Assembly (NCBI GenBank): GCA_037974335.1
Contig: CM075760.1
Span: 35,349,609-35,413,608, forward strand
Direction: 5' to 3'
Length of the DNA: 64,000 nucleotides
DNA from: Prionace glauca
Lineage: Eukaryota > Chordata > Chondrichthyes > Carcharhiniformes > Carcharhinidae
Position numbers and translations under genes: made by a program. Position 1 is the first letter of the stretch. Each line of letters opens with the position of its first letter. The notes under the pieces are model-generated. The model had not been told where the DNA came from. It made no database searches and saw only the letters and a list, made by a program, of their open reading frames with translations. Shown here piece after piece: positions 23,291 to 34,239 of this stretch.

Positions 23291-24057
23291 TGTCGCCTGT
23301 GAGGGAGCAAAAACAATTGTATCTCTTCGTGATAACCACATTTTTTATTCTTCCCTCGTGTGAGTGTGATCACTATTTGTGGAGGAATATTTCAGACATC
23401 AGATCTGTTTTTTTTATTTAACTTGTCGAGTTTAAACAGATTAAATCCTCAATCAGATTAACATTCAGTGGAATATCAGCCTGTTCACAGATGCTTTATT
23501 AATTGTGACATCTAATTCTGAAATGAAATGTCTTATTTTATTTTAGTTAAGTACAGCCGGAGTTATGAATGTTCAAAAAGTTTTATTCATATTGAACCAA
23601 CTGTTAAAATTCTTAAAATAAATCGCTATTTTGAGTTGAAACTGATCAATAAGTGACGGTTTATCTGGTTTTTCTGTCATCAACATTTCATTGTAAACAG
23701 TGAGGTATTTATGTAAATAAATACAAAAATAGTAATTCCAAATGAGATTGTTGACTGACAAAAACACAACAAACATTTCCCCACCAACACAGAGCAGAAA
23801 TAGAGACAATCATGCAAATAAATCAACGGATTCCAGTAATGGTTGTTTTTCAACATTATTTATTCACCAGTTATGTGAGGAAAAATATCATGATGATATC
23901 TATGTTCAGAATTAGGAAATAATCCCTCTGATCCCGAAATGTCATGACACAGAAAACACAGAACATCTCCTGTGTTTCATCTCTTTCTCTGTCTTTCTCC
24001 TGTCTAGTTCTGCGTCTTGTCTCTCCACGATGGTTCATCGTCTTCACTCCACAGCAA
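23291..24057. other. no gene recognised
   Basis: AT-rich. One perfect ATGCAAAT octamer at 23,812-23,819 lies too far (3.8 kb) from the VH start to be its promoter element. No exon seen. Confidence 0.45.
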
Positions 24058-24130
24058 AAGAACATAAGAACGTAAGAAATGGGAGCAGGAGTAGGCCATC
24101 TAGCCCCTCGAGCCTGCCCCGGGCTCGATA
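24058..24130 (-). mobile_element. CR1-like LINE 3' terminus
   Basis: AAGAACATAAGAACGTAAGA followed by GGAGTAGGCCATCTAGCCCC is the reverse of the 3' end seen at 14,280-14,329. Only the last 70 bp are present. Confidence 0.88.
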
Positions 24131-24989
24131 AAATCAATGTTTGCCCAATGTATTCTCTCAGCCACAGGTACAGGTTTCTAAAAGAATATAATTCAATAAA
24201 TTGGAATCCATGACTGAGATTTACTCTAAAAGATCTCTTGAGAAATCAATGATCTTGAAATGCTTGAAACATTTTCTTCTGCACCTAACCTCGGTTCCAC
24301 CTGGTGATAAGGATTCAATGTGGAATCTTTCCCTATATTTAGCCGGTGTTGTCCCTGTCCTTGGAGTATATGACTGGACAGAGTAGAGGAATATTTACTC
24401 TGCGTCTGAACTCATTGTTCCTGGTTTATGAATGGTTGATATATCTCTGTCAGGAAAGATTTAATCCGTATCGAATCTCTGCTGTACCTAGCCTGGGTGT
24501 TTTTTGTGGAACTGTGTGGACGGCTCTTTCTCCTATACCTAACACTAATTTAAACCTGCCTCCTGGATCTCGGAAGGAAGAGTGCAGGAGAGTTTTTACA
24601 TAGAAGAGTGTCCATGCTCTTTCTGCCTTAAATTTGTTTGAACAGATTTATAGACGGAGTTTCACTCTGTTTATAGACAGTATAATGTTGTAAGAACGTT
24701 TGAATTGGATAGTTTAGAGGGAGATTCTCTTTGCATCTCACTCATGCTGATTTAGGAGTTATTAATTTGCCAGTACAGAGGGGACTTTGCATTCTGCAGC
24801 GAACCCCATGTTACTCTTGTCCTGTAAGATTTTGATGGGAGAGTCGGCCGTCTTTACAAATGTCATGGGGATTGAACCAGTATCTTTATCTTACAGTAAA
24901 TTTACCCTGTGTCAGCTCGTATTATGAGCCATGCCTTCGTTTATTTTCCACTAGACCCTAACTCTTTCTACCTTGCATGTAGAATGTTA

Positions 24990-25220
24990 TGTTGTCTGTC
25001 TTTGCACATAGTAAATTGGATATATTAACTGTCTGTACTAAATAAGACGCTGTCCCTGATTATATTATATGTCACCATGTTTCTGTTTATATTAAACTAG
25101 ACATTATCTCTGTTTATATTAATTTAGATCTCTCTCTGTTTGTATCAAAGTCAATGCAATCTTATTTCTGCAATTGTCCATATCCGCGTTTATATTGTAT
25201 TAGACATGGTCTCAGTTTTT
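24990..25220 (+). repeat. degenerate short tandem repeat, about 30 bp unit
   Basis: Repeated phrases of the form CTCTGTTTATATTAAACTAGA: at least five units in 25,060-25,220 (TTTCTGTTTATATTAAAC, ATCTCTGTTTATATTAAT, TCTCTCTGTTTGTATCA and others). The same word in reverse occurs near 7,640 (TATAAACAGAGATGG) and forward near 1,630. Confidence 0.75.
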
Positions 25221-25779
25221 ACTGCACTGGTCAATGCCAGTAATGATTAAAGTGGCTGGGAGAACACAATTCTCTGCATCCGTCTGCAAGGACAAACCGT
25301 GTGAGGTTTTGGACACTGGAAAAGAAATCTGAAATCTACTTCTGCTGGCTGCAGTGAAAGTGGATATCAAGTCCTGTGTAGCATGTACTGTCAATGAAGA
25401 ACAAAAAAACAAAGAAAATTACAGCACAATAAAATACTGGTGATCCAATACTGCCCGTTTCTGGATCTTGCCTGATAGCAATCTTTTTTATCCCAACATA
25501 TTATCTCTTCTTCTCACAAAACCGTGGAGTAAGACAAACCTAATTCAAAGAGAGGCATAGTTAGTGCAGGAACAAAATTGCCACAGTGAAATATATACAG
25601 GGTGTGTATCAAATATTACATCACCAGAGAGAATGCCGTGTGCAATGTAAACTGAGCTCTGGTCTAGCAGAGTATTAACAGAGCGAGGCTGTAGTTTAAT
25701 ATAAACAGGGACCTGCTTCAAGAAAATAGTAATGAGTTACTATTCATTGACAACATCACATGGAAAGATAAAAGGAGAT

Positions 25780-26955
25780 AAAATATAAATGTGCATGCTC
25801 AAATATAACAGCATGTATCATCTCTCTGAGCCATTTTTCAGTCTGCCTGTGATTATTTCTGTCCGTCCATCACAATATCCTGATGTGTTGGAAAAATCAT
25901 CATTGTTGTTAATAGGGTGCCAGAGAAGGTGGAAAATAATCCTTTCTTTCGAGATGGGAAAACATCATCCAGATTTATAACTTCCAAAAATTCAAGTGCC
26001 TCCAGTACTGTTGCTGGGTAGATTTGTTTATAAATAGACCTTACTGATAACATGCAGGGTTTTAAGTTGGCTTGGAGCCAAGCGGTCAGTGCTGATGAAA
26101 CTGATCTTTGATCTACTGCACAAACACCCCCAGATGTTTCCTGTCAATAACTTTGAGCATTTGACAGCAGCCTGGATTGCTGCCAAATACTGTGTGGGAC
26201 AGATTAGCGTGAAGCTGAATGGACAAAATGGGATTCAGACATTTAAACAGTAAATGTTTCATCCCCACAAGAAAGACACAATTTAAATCGTAATCATTCT
26301 AATCAACTATTTTCATTCAGTGTCCTGTTCATTATCTGAGTAAATAGTATCGCAAAACAATAAAGTGACCGGATGATTTTTTTCATTTGTATAGTTTCCA
26401 AGTAAATTTCATTTCAATAATTAAAGTCTGTTTATTAATCACTTCATGAAATGAGAGAGAGAGAGAGATGTTGATGGGCCCAGTTCCCCAGGGAAGTGAA
26501 ATCGGTGCAATGACATGAAATAATATTAAAACAACATAATAAAACTGACATGAACACCGGGGATTCCTGGAATATTCTGAAAGTTCTGCACCCTATTGAA
26601 ACAGCATCGTGTCTTGTACCTGATTAGCACCGTGTTCTATTGTACAGTATAATCTGATTTCTGTTATTGAAGAGTTCCTCTCATAGCTGCCAATGAGTGG
26701 AGAAATGATCAGTTCATAACCTGATTCAATGGAAGATAAAACATTTATTCTTGTGATATTGTGCAATGTGCCGCAAAGTCCTGATATCCTGTATTCCCAA
26801 TACCAGTGTATGTTAGACAGCCGGTGACCAATACAGTGAGTTGCAATGACCTGGATGCTGAAGGAGAACTTTAATGATCTCAGTGTCCGTTCCGATTCAT
26901 TAACTTCTCCGTCAAAAATCAATTTAATTTTATGTTTCTCTGTCAACTCACTATT
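25780..26955 (+). repeat. V-upstream segment, downstream copy of a duplication
   Basis: Partner of 19,100-20,290 (see there). Lies 0.7-1.9 kb upstream of the VH leader. No open frame in it is conserved between the copies, so a coding role is unlikely; shared retention may only reflect age. Confidence 0.88.
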
Positions 26956-27548
26956 TAATTATCAGGAGGTTGGGATTCTCATTATTTTCAAAGGCCTGTC
27001 TTCGAGATTGGGACAGTTTGACAAATATAAGGAGAAACATTGTATTGTGTGAGAGTTTCTTCTCATCTCCAAACCCAAATTGATTCTATATACACTGTAT
27101 ATAGAATCACTTTGTATATTCTACATATTTAATTACAGAAATCGATGGTATTTCTTCTGATAAATTGTGCTTTGTTATTGTAATGTGGCAGAGACTCGGA
27201 ATTGTTGCAAAATTGTCTAATGTTCCAAAATGTCATTTCATCATTTTTAGATTTACTTTCTTGTTGGGGGTGTGGTAATAAAATCACCATTTTTACAATG
27301 GAATGAGTTATTTTAAAAGTAAAGAGATGATGAACTGTAATATCACCATCAGAAATAATGGGGACAATACAATGAACATTTCAGCCAAACAAATATCCCG
27401 ATACAGATAAAATGCCCATTTTAATATTAATCTATTGTAAATCTCCGAGTCCATTCTGTTGGGGGTGTGGAAGGTGGGACGTGGATCCAGGCGCCGCCTC
27501 CAGCAGGGAATCAACAGGCGGCGCCTGGAAAGCCGCCCCTTCTGCCGG

Positions 27549-27560
27549 GTATTTAAATAC
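27549..27560 (+). promoter_or_regulatory. TATA-like box of the VH promoter
   Basis: GTATTTAAATAC lies about 90-100 bp upstream of the leader ATG at 27,649, a fitting distance for transcription starting near 27,580. The surrounding 27,460-27,545 segment is locally GC-rich (GGCGCCGCCTCC, GGCGGCGCCTGG form an inverted pair). No ATGCAAAT octamer or its reverse lies within 300 bp; horned shark VH promoters are, as I recall, also described as lacking it. Confidence 0.7.
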
Positions 27561-27648
27561 CGCTCACTGGGACCGGAATCCAACAGTCCGGGAGCTGGTT
27601 TGTTCACCGAGTTCCTGACACAACCATTTCCCCCAAATCACCAGAAAG

Positions 27649-27694
27649 ATGAGGTCGGCCATTTCTCTCAGTTTGTTGCTGACTTTCTTATCTG
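27649..27694 (+). CDS. IgH VH leader exon
   Basis: ATG opens a 15-residue hydrophobic signal sequence (MRSAISLSLLLTFLS) and the exon ends in phase 1 at a TCTG/GTGAGT donor. The following 133-bp intron has a polypyrimidine tract and a TTTTTACAG acceptor. The peptide sends the heavy chain to the endoplasmic reticulum. Splice phase and size match VH leaders generally. Confidence 0.95.
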
Positions 27695-27827
27695 GTGAGT
27701 ATTTTTTTTATTATTGTTCAAGTCTCTCACTGTTACTGTCTCAGTGTTAGTGTCTCTCTGGAATGTTCCAGACTCAGCAATCATTTCACTAAGATTAATC
27801 CCTGGTGTTTTTGATCTATTTTTACAG

Positions 27828-28132
27828 GTGTCCAGTCGGATGTTGTGTTGACCCAGCCAGAGGCAGCGACCGGGGGTCCCGGAGGTTCCCTGAAACTGAC
27901 CTGTGAAGCCAGCGGGTTCAATCTTGGCAGCAACGGCATGGGTTGGATCCGGCAGGTTCCCGGACAGGGCCTGGAGTGGCTGGTTTACTACTATAGTTCA
28001 TCTGACAACAGCTACGCCCCATCAATTAAGGGTCGATTTACTGCGTCCAAAGACACTTCAAACAACATCTTCTCTTTGGACATGAGGAGCCTGAAGATCG
28101 AAGACACGGCCATCTATTACTGTGCCAGAGAC
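27828..28132 (+). CDS. IgM VH gene segment (germline, intact)
   Basis: The exon starts with the end of the leader (GVQS) and continues [16 protein letters not shown], a typical cartilaginous-fish VH start. Landmarks: first Ig cysteine in [10 protein letters not shown], conserved tryptophan in [18 protein letters not shown]2 around [22 protein letters not shown] in FR3 and the closing [10 protein letters not shown]. No stop or frameshift, so it should be usable. It ends directly at its RSS, 373 bp before the D1 5' RSS nonamer. It encodes the antigen-binding V domain of the heavy chain after rearrangement. The frame runs on past the RSS to 28,204 only by chance. A pseudogene paralogue lies at 21.3-22.2 kb. 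Confidence 0.97.
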
Positions 28133-28171
28133 CACAGCGAGAGGATCCAGGGCTTCACCCGGACAAGAACA
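28133..28171 (+). promoter_or_regulatory. VH recombination signal (23-bp spacer)
   Basis: Heptamer CACAGCG (28,133-28,139; consensus CACAGTG, one mismatch), 23-bp spacer, nonamer ACAAGAACA (28,163-28,171; consensus ACAAAAACC, two mismatches). RAG target for joining VH to the 12-spacer 5' side of D1 (or D2). Confidence 0.95.
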
Positions 28172-28517
28172 GCCCGGGAGGGGATTCCGCAACTTCCATC
28201 ATAACCTGAAGGTCAGTATCTGTTTTAAATGCAATATGATCGAGGCTGGTCACAACCAAACTATAATCGCGTTAAAAAAAAGTAACACAGAATGTATTTA
28301 ACAGTAAAACTTCCCAAACTCACCGATATAACTGGTGAGCTTTTCACTGACTTTATATTCATTGTACTGTCGGCAAGTACCACACACGATATATTACTCT
28401 TGTTAATATTTCTGATAGATTGTGTTGTATAAACATTTGCCTACATTTTACATTAGAGCGAAATTAATGGTCCTTTTAAAGTGAATATTGAACAGCAGTA
28501 CTGAACAGAGTGAGTGC

Positions 28518-28598
28518 AGTTTTTGTATGGGTGTGTGTCACTGTGATATACTATGGGAGTCACAGTGCTGAGAAAAGCGCCATCCTCATACAAAAACC
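28518..28598 (+). other. D1 gene segment with 12 and 22-bp-spacer RSSs
   Basis: 5' RSS: nonamer AGTTTTTGT (28,518-28,526), 12-bp spacer, heptamer CACTGTG (28,539-28,545). Coding D: 28,546-28,560, ATATACTATGGGAGT, readable as YTMG or IYYG-like depending on frame. 3' RSS: heptamer CACAGTG (28,561-28,567), 22-bp spacer, nonamer ACAAAAACC (28,590-28,598). The mixed spacers let D1 join VH on the left and a 12-spacer D2 on the right. Confidence 0.95.
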
Positions 28599-28907
28599 TC
28601 AGAAAAGGACGTTGCTTAAATTTGTGACCAATGCCATTGCCGAATGCCAAAGTAAATGAGGGTTCAACAAAATAATACTGAGAAACAGCTTTGTTTCTTT
28701 TTAAGATGTAAAATGCTTCAATTTTATTGTTATTGATTTACACGCTGAATGTGCACAGAGAGTGTAAAAGTTTCTAACCCCTTTTATCAATATCATGACC
28801 AGTAAAAATTGAAATATCTCACTGACTCACCCTTAACGAGCTGGAAACAGGCTTTTGAAATAGCAGTGAAATTAACTGTCTGTATTTTATAGTTAACAGT
28901 CCGCCTC

Positions 28908-28975
28908 AGTATTTGTCATGTTGTGTCTCACTGTGATTACTGGATGGCACAGCAGTTACTGTCAATACAAAAACC
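28908..28975 (+). other. D2 gene segment with two 12-bp-spacer RSSs
   Basis: 5' RSS: nonamer AGTATTTGT (28,908-28,916), 12-bp spacer, heptamer CACTGTG (28,929-28,935). Coding D: 28,936-28,947, ATTACTGGATGG. 3' RSS: heptamer CACAGCA (28,948-28,954, off consensus at the last two bases), 12-bp spacer, nonamer ACAAAAACC (28,967-28,975). Lies about 310 bp after D1 and 325 bp before the JH RSS. Confidence 0.95.
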
Positions 28976-29300
28976 CCTCAGCACTGATTGACTGAAACTG
29001 AATCAGTGTCACTTTTAAATCCCTACTGTAATCACAGTACAGTATTATTTATGTCCAGCACTGACCACATGGCAGGAATAAACATGGAAAATCTTGATAA
29101 TTACTCAATTATCGATGTGTGTTTTCAACAACATGTTCACCTGTAACTCTGTGAAATATAAAACTTTAGGGTCATTTATGAATGTCAAATGATATCCAGA
29201 AATACAATTATAATCTAATAAACATTAATTGATTTTGCTTTTCCTTGGGTTTGTGGATATTTAAAATAATGGTGATTTTGTCTCTATTTTGTGCAGGGAC

Positions 29301-29339
29301 GGTTATTGGATGACACAGCGTACGGAATGTGACACTGTG
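29301..29339 (+). promoter_or_regulatory. JH recombination signal (23-bp spacer)
   Basis: Nonamer GGTTATTGG (29,301-29,309; two mismatches to GGTTTTTGT), 23-bp spacer, heptamer CACTGTG (29,333-29,339, perfect). Pairs by the 12/23 rule with the 3' side of D2. Confidence 0.93.
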
Positions 29340-29387
29340 ACTACTTCGATTACTGGGGACAAGGGACCATGGTGACGGTGACTACAG
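29340..29387 (+). CDS. JH gene segment
   Basis: 48 bp. Read in the frame that gives YFDYWGQGTMVTVTT, it holds the invariant WGQG bulge motif and ends in phase 1 at ACAG/GTAAGAA. After D-J joining it forms framework 4 and splices over 10.2 kb to CH1. Only one JH was found in the cluster, as usual for shark heavy-chain clusters. Confidence 0.97.
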
Positions 29388-29499
29388 GTAAGAACCATCC
29401 ACTTATTGAGTAACTGGTTTACATGTGTCTTTGTTTTATATTTTTATCTGTACTAATAATCCATGTGGTAACATAAATGTGAGTTTGGTGGATTCTCGG

Positions 29500-30780
29500 T
29501 TGAGAATTGTTCCAATGTTTCCTGTGAATCTGCTGCAAAGGGGTTTTAGAATTCTGCTCTTTCTGGACAATACGTACTGCTGAGGGATTCAATCCCAAAT
29601 TGTTGGGATTTTGTGTTTATCTGTTGAGGTTATTGTGTGGTTGGGTTACTTTAAAATCCGAATGTCTGTTATACAATTCAGCGTTTCTGCAGCGTTTAAT
29701 CTCGGTGACATCTAGTGGCTGCGGTTTGTACCATCTACTGCACAAGTGTTTGAAATTTAAACCAAAAATTTAAAAAATCTAACATTTCTATATTTATCCA
29801 GTGAAAATGTTCCACTCACTCACAATGCTGGTGCTGCTGTGCAATATTTTCTGCTTGTTCGAAACATTAATTAGTTTGGTGTTGGGCGAATTGACTGGAA
29901 TTTATACTAAACATTTCTCTAAATGTTATATTTGATTCTGTTGAAAGTGTTTGTAGAATTGTGCTGCGTCTGCCTGAAGCGGGGTTCAGTCTCTCAGTGA
30001 TGCGTTTTTTTTTTCCTCTGGTGAGGAGATTATAAATCTGGGTGACTTTAAATACGTAAAATTTGTGAATTAATTTTTTGTTTCTGCATTGTTTGAATTC
30101 AGTGACACTGAGCTGTTACACGTTTTGTGATTGAATATGAACATTCTGCGGGTCGCAACTGCTTGATGCATAACTGCAGGGAGAAATAAAGCAGGCTTTA
30201 TTGTATTTGTATGTTTAAAATCTTTAGTCATAACGGCTTAAGCCGCTCGTTCAGAACATAGTTTGTCACTGCATTCAGATTTTGGGGTATCTGCAATGTT
30301 TAATCTCGGTGGCATTTGATGGCTGGAACTTTTACCATCCAAATGTTTAAATATGTTTGAAATATGACCCAATATGAATAAGATGTGATAAAGTTTCAAC
30401 GCTAATTTGTTGGACAAATTCCACCTCCTCGCAATGCTATTGCTATTATTATAGATTTCTGTTTAGTTTAATAATTGGTTAAGAGCTGGTTTGCTAAATT
30501 CGATATTGAGATTTATTTTGCAATGTTACATTTGATTCTGTTGAATGGATAATTGATCTGTTTTTCTGTGAAGTGGATTCATTCCCTCATTGATGTGTTT
30601 TGTTGTGTTTCTGCTGAGGAGATTCTGTGGTGCAGTCACTGTGAATGTTTAAAATTTGTGCTATGGTTTGGCTTTGTGGCATTATTTCTGTGTTGTTTAA
30701 ATAGTGTATAACGGTGCCATTGAGAGTTTAGATGTTTTCTGGTTGAACAGAAACAATCTTTGAGTTTGAAAATCCATGTA
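29500..30780 (+). repeat. diverged tandem duplication, period about 595 bp
   Basis: Two copies (and a partial third) of a J-proximal intron segment. Paired landmarks: GTTTAATCTCGGTGACATCT near 29,694 and GTTTAATCTCGGTGGCATTT near 30,298; ATGTTATATTTGATTCTGTTG near 29,923 and ATGTTACATTTGATTCTGTTG near 30,521 (first 20 bases each); GAGGAGATTATAAAT/GAGGAGATTCTGTGG. Sits where vertebrate heavy-chain loci carry the intronic enhancer, but I see no decisive factor-site cluster. Confidence 0.8.
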
Positions 30781-31579
30781 GGGAGAAAACAAGCAGGTTG
30801 GGGGGAAAGAACACCTAAAAGATATTACAGCATTTTTATAAATTTTAAATAACGCTTACAAATTCAAGTGAGTCATGACTTACAACGCTCATTCGGACAC
30901 TTAGTCTTTGCTGCAATCACAAACTTCCCATGAACAAGTTTAATAGTAAAATTAATGTAAATCAAAGAATTATTAATCGGTAATTTAACTCCATATTCAC
31001 CACAGATTATTTTATATTAATAATTTAGCAATAATCCCCTTTAATAGTTCTGTTGTATATTTCACACAATTAACATTTTCCAGACTGGAAATATTTTGTG
31101 ACAATTCCAGAAGCTATTTCAATGATAACCTGCTGTTTTCACAGCCGTGCTCAGTTGAACAAGATACTTTGCATTAATCGGTACATCCCAGATTAAGTTC
31201 ACATTTACTGGAATACGAGTTTTGCAGAATAATTTCCTTTTTGGAAATTTTTGTATCCGATTATTAATTTTTTTCTATGCAATTGGAACCAGATTATCCG
31301 TTCTAAGTATTTTTTTAAATTAGATACCGAGATAATTAATTACTTTTCACATCTCAAAATTTGTGAAATTGTTTAGTGTTCCTCAATTGTTTTTACATTG
31401 TTTACGCTCAGTGAAACTGAGCAGTTCTGGCGAAATGAAAATAAAATTGCCTTTGAATATTCTTGTAGGGATAAAGCAGAAAAGTTTCGGAAAATAAAAT
31501 AAATATATGTTAGGGCATTTTATTCATGTTAACTAATGGTTACATATTAAAATAAAACATGAATTACAATTCACTGTAC

Positions 31580-31860
31580 CTCTGTTAGGGACATTACACT
31601 GCCCTGAATCTGTTATATTCGAAGTCCTCATTTTCAGAAAAATAATTGCCCAGTTTTTGTGATTTGAGACAGTCAGGGAGAAATAGTTAAAAGGCAAAGG
31701 GAGTTTTAAAATGAACAGCAGGTTAATTTAAAATTTTTATTGATTTTTGCACTGTTGTAATTTGACCTTTGATCAATTAGAATCAAACAGTTTATAAAAA
31801 TTTGACAGACTGAACACAGTTTTCTGACAGATGGAATTCGCTGACACTCAAGTAAAATTG
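31580..31860 (+). repeat. intronic duplication, copy A
   Basis: Paralogous to 32,910-33,190: shared GGGACATT...CTGAATCTGTTAT, GGGAAATA...AAAAGGC/AAAAGTC, ATGAACAGC/ATGAATACC and AATTAGAATCAAACAGTTT / AATGAGAATCCAACAGTTT. Copies lie about 1.33 kb apart in the J-C intron. Confidence 0.78.
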
Positions 31861-32887
31861 TTCAAATGATTGTCTTTGAATTGTAGTAAAGTGTCAACAG
31901 AAACTGGCTACCGACTGACAATTAAATGCTTGAAATTCAAAAAGATTATATAAAAATAATATGATATTATAAATACTATAAAAATAATATTAGCTCAGCA
32001 CTTAATAACATCATGTCTCCCATTAATGTCAAACACAGAATAAATGACAGAATGGAAGAATAAATGACAGAATGGAAGAATTCATACTAACTGAAGCTTA
32101 TGTTTAATTCTTATTAAATATTATAATAAAGAAAAGGTTGAGACTTATATTCTGCATCGTGTTTTCAGCGTTACAGAGGATTTGAATCAATTATCGTCTC
32201 TGTGTTTGCACTGTTTAATTCAGGTCTTCTTTAATTAAACAATGTGTTCAGTAATGAAGTTGTTATATGGGTGGCCTAAATTATTAAATCTAGGAAACAG
32301 TATTATTGATTTCAAACGGCCAGGCCGTTACAGTCTGGACAAACTCAGAAATCTGCATTTTTAACACGTTTGTTCGTTGTAATAAGATATTTGTAGTAAA
32401 AGTGAAAAAGTAAAATATTACAATGTGATTAGATTTAAGTAAATGAATGACAGATGTTTGAATGTTTCCATTCAGTAATTTGAAATTATAGTTTAACATT
32501 GAGATTTAATTGTAACCTAATTATTTAACAATGTTGGGGGCAGAAGCACGTTTTGAATGATTGAAAACTCATTTTATTACAGAGAACAAATCAGCTGACA
32601 GGAGAACTAACTGACAATTAACAATAACTTAAAATGTAATATTAACGCTGATTAATTCAAAACAAAAGACCTTGAATATTGCACTAGCGTGCAAAATATC
32701 ATCAGTCTTAGAGAATATTTAATTGTATCAAAATGAATTCAAAAACAAAACATTTCTTTACTCAGCTGTGCTCGGCTCGATAAATTGTTTTGCCTTGATA
32801 ATTTTGTTGATTACATTTAATTAAGAAATTAGATCCAATCAGGTAACGATTTTCAATGTAAATATTTCCCGGTTTGTTTAATTCTTA

Positions 32888-33190
32888 GTGTGTCACTGTA
32901 TCTCTGTTAGGGACATTGAACTGTTACTGTGTCACTGTATCTCTGATAGGGACATTGAACTGTCCTGAATCTGTTATTTTTGCTCATTTTCAGCGAAATT
33001 ACATTTTTACACAATTTTCGCGAAGTGATACAGGCAGAGGGAAATAATTAAAAGTCGAGAGGAGTTCTGAAATGAATACCCGCTTAATTTAAAATAGGTT
33101 ATTGATTTTCTGTTGTAACTTGACTATTGATTAATGAGAATCCAACAGTTTGAAATTGACAGATTGAACAGATCTTTCTGCTGGGAACTC
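32888..33190 (+). repeat. intronic duplication, copy B, with short tandem start
   Basis: Partner of 31,580-31,860. Its first part is itself tandem: GTGTCACTGTATCTCTGTTA recurs about 45 bp later with one change. Confidence 0.78.
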
Positions 33191-33659
33191 GACTGTTGAA
33201 CTGTTTGTGTCTGTTCTGTTTCTGGGCGTGTGGTCACTGTGTTGGGACCAGGAATCTCCCTGACTGGTTATAAATCTTTTGATTCCTTCTCCTGTACTGC
33301 AGGAAGTGAAATTTGATTTATTTCTTCAATGCACTTGTATCTGTGGGAAATGTGACTGTTTGACTCGGTGTCTCAGAAATTAAGTCCCTGAAGCATATTG
33401 TGTCCATCAGAGAAGCAGAAACATCAGACTTTAGAGGGAGAATTGGGTGATTTTTAAGCAGTGATGTACCGGCCTTGGGAATGTTCAATGAACAAATACA
33501 AAGTGAGATTTACTATATTCTGCTCCGTACTACAGCAGCTCCTGAATTGTTCAGTTTGACAGTTGAAGGGTCAAATTCACTTGCATATTATTTTTAATCT
33601 TCTAAAGGCATTTTAGAGACATTTGCGGGGCCAGAATTTATAATCTCATTGTTCCTTCA

Positions 33660-34110
33660 CAAAGTATTGATATGAAGCATCCTTGAATAACTGCAGTCCA
33701 TATGCTGCAGGCATCCGCCCTGCTGTTAGGCAGGGAGTTCCAGGATTTTGACCCAGCGATTATGAATGAATTGAGATATTGTTTCAGGTCAGGATGGTGT
33801 GTGTTTTGAAGGGGAACTTACAGGTTATAGTGTTTCAGATGTGGCTGCTGCCCTTGTCCTGTTAGGATGTAAAGGCAGCGGGTTTGGACAGTGTATTCTA
33901 TGGAGCCTTGGTGAATTGCTGCAGTGCATGTTGTATATAATACATACCCTGCTGACACTGCTTGTTAGTGATGGAGAGAGTGAATAGGATGAATGAGGAG
34001 GTGGGTAATCTTGTGGGTGGCTTTGCCCTGGATTGTGTCAGATTCCGTGAGGTTTTACAAGTTTCTCTCATTGAGGAAAGAGGAAATTATTTAATTGTGA
34101 CTGACTTGTG
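33660..34110 (-). mobile_element. LINE (family 2) 3' fragment in the J-C intron
   Basis: On the + strand AGGGAGTTCCAGGATTTTGA, GGTCAGGATGGTGTGTGTTT, GGAGCCTTGGTGAATTGCTG and GGCTTTGCCCTGGATTGTGT are the reverse of the 3' part of the family-2 LINE, paralogous to 17,500-17,900. Decayed. Confidence 0.8.
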
Positions 34111-34239
34111 AAATATTTAAATGTTTTTCCAACCCGTGCCCCGCAGTCCGTATTGTGCTCGCTTGTCACTCCCACTTACTGTGTGAGTGGGTGAGTATGT
34201 GTGAAGTGCGGGTGATTTTCCAGACTGAATCAGCCAGAT

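Noticed and set aside
23812-23819. Octamer ATGCAAAT as an Ig promoter element
   Set aside because: It is 3.8 kb from the VH start; one or two octamers are expected by chance in 64 kb.
27077-27100. Short palindrome TCTATATACACTGTATATAGA near the VH promoter
   Set aside because: Nine-bp AT arms are common by chance in AT-rich DNA and it lies 0.5 kb from the start.
28133-28204. VH frame continuing 24 codons beyond YYCARD
   Set aside because: The extension reads through the RSS heptamer, spacer and nonamer; it is removed on rearrangement.
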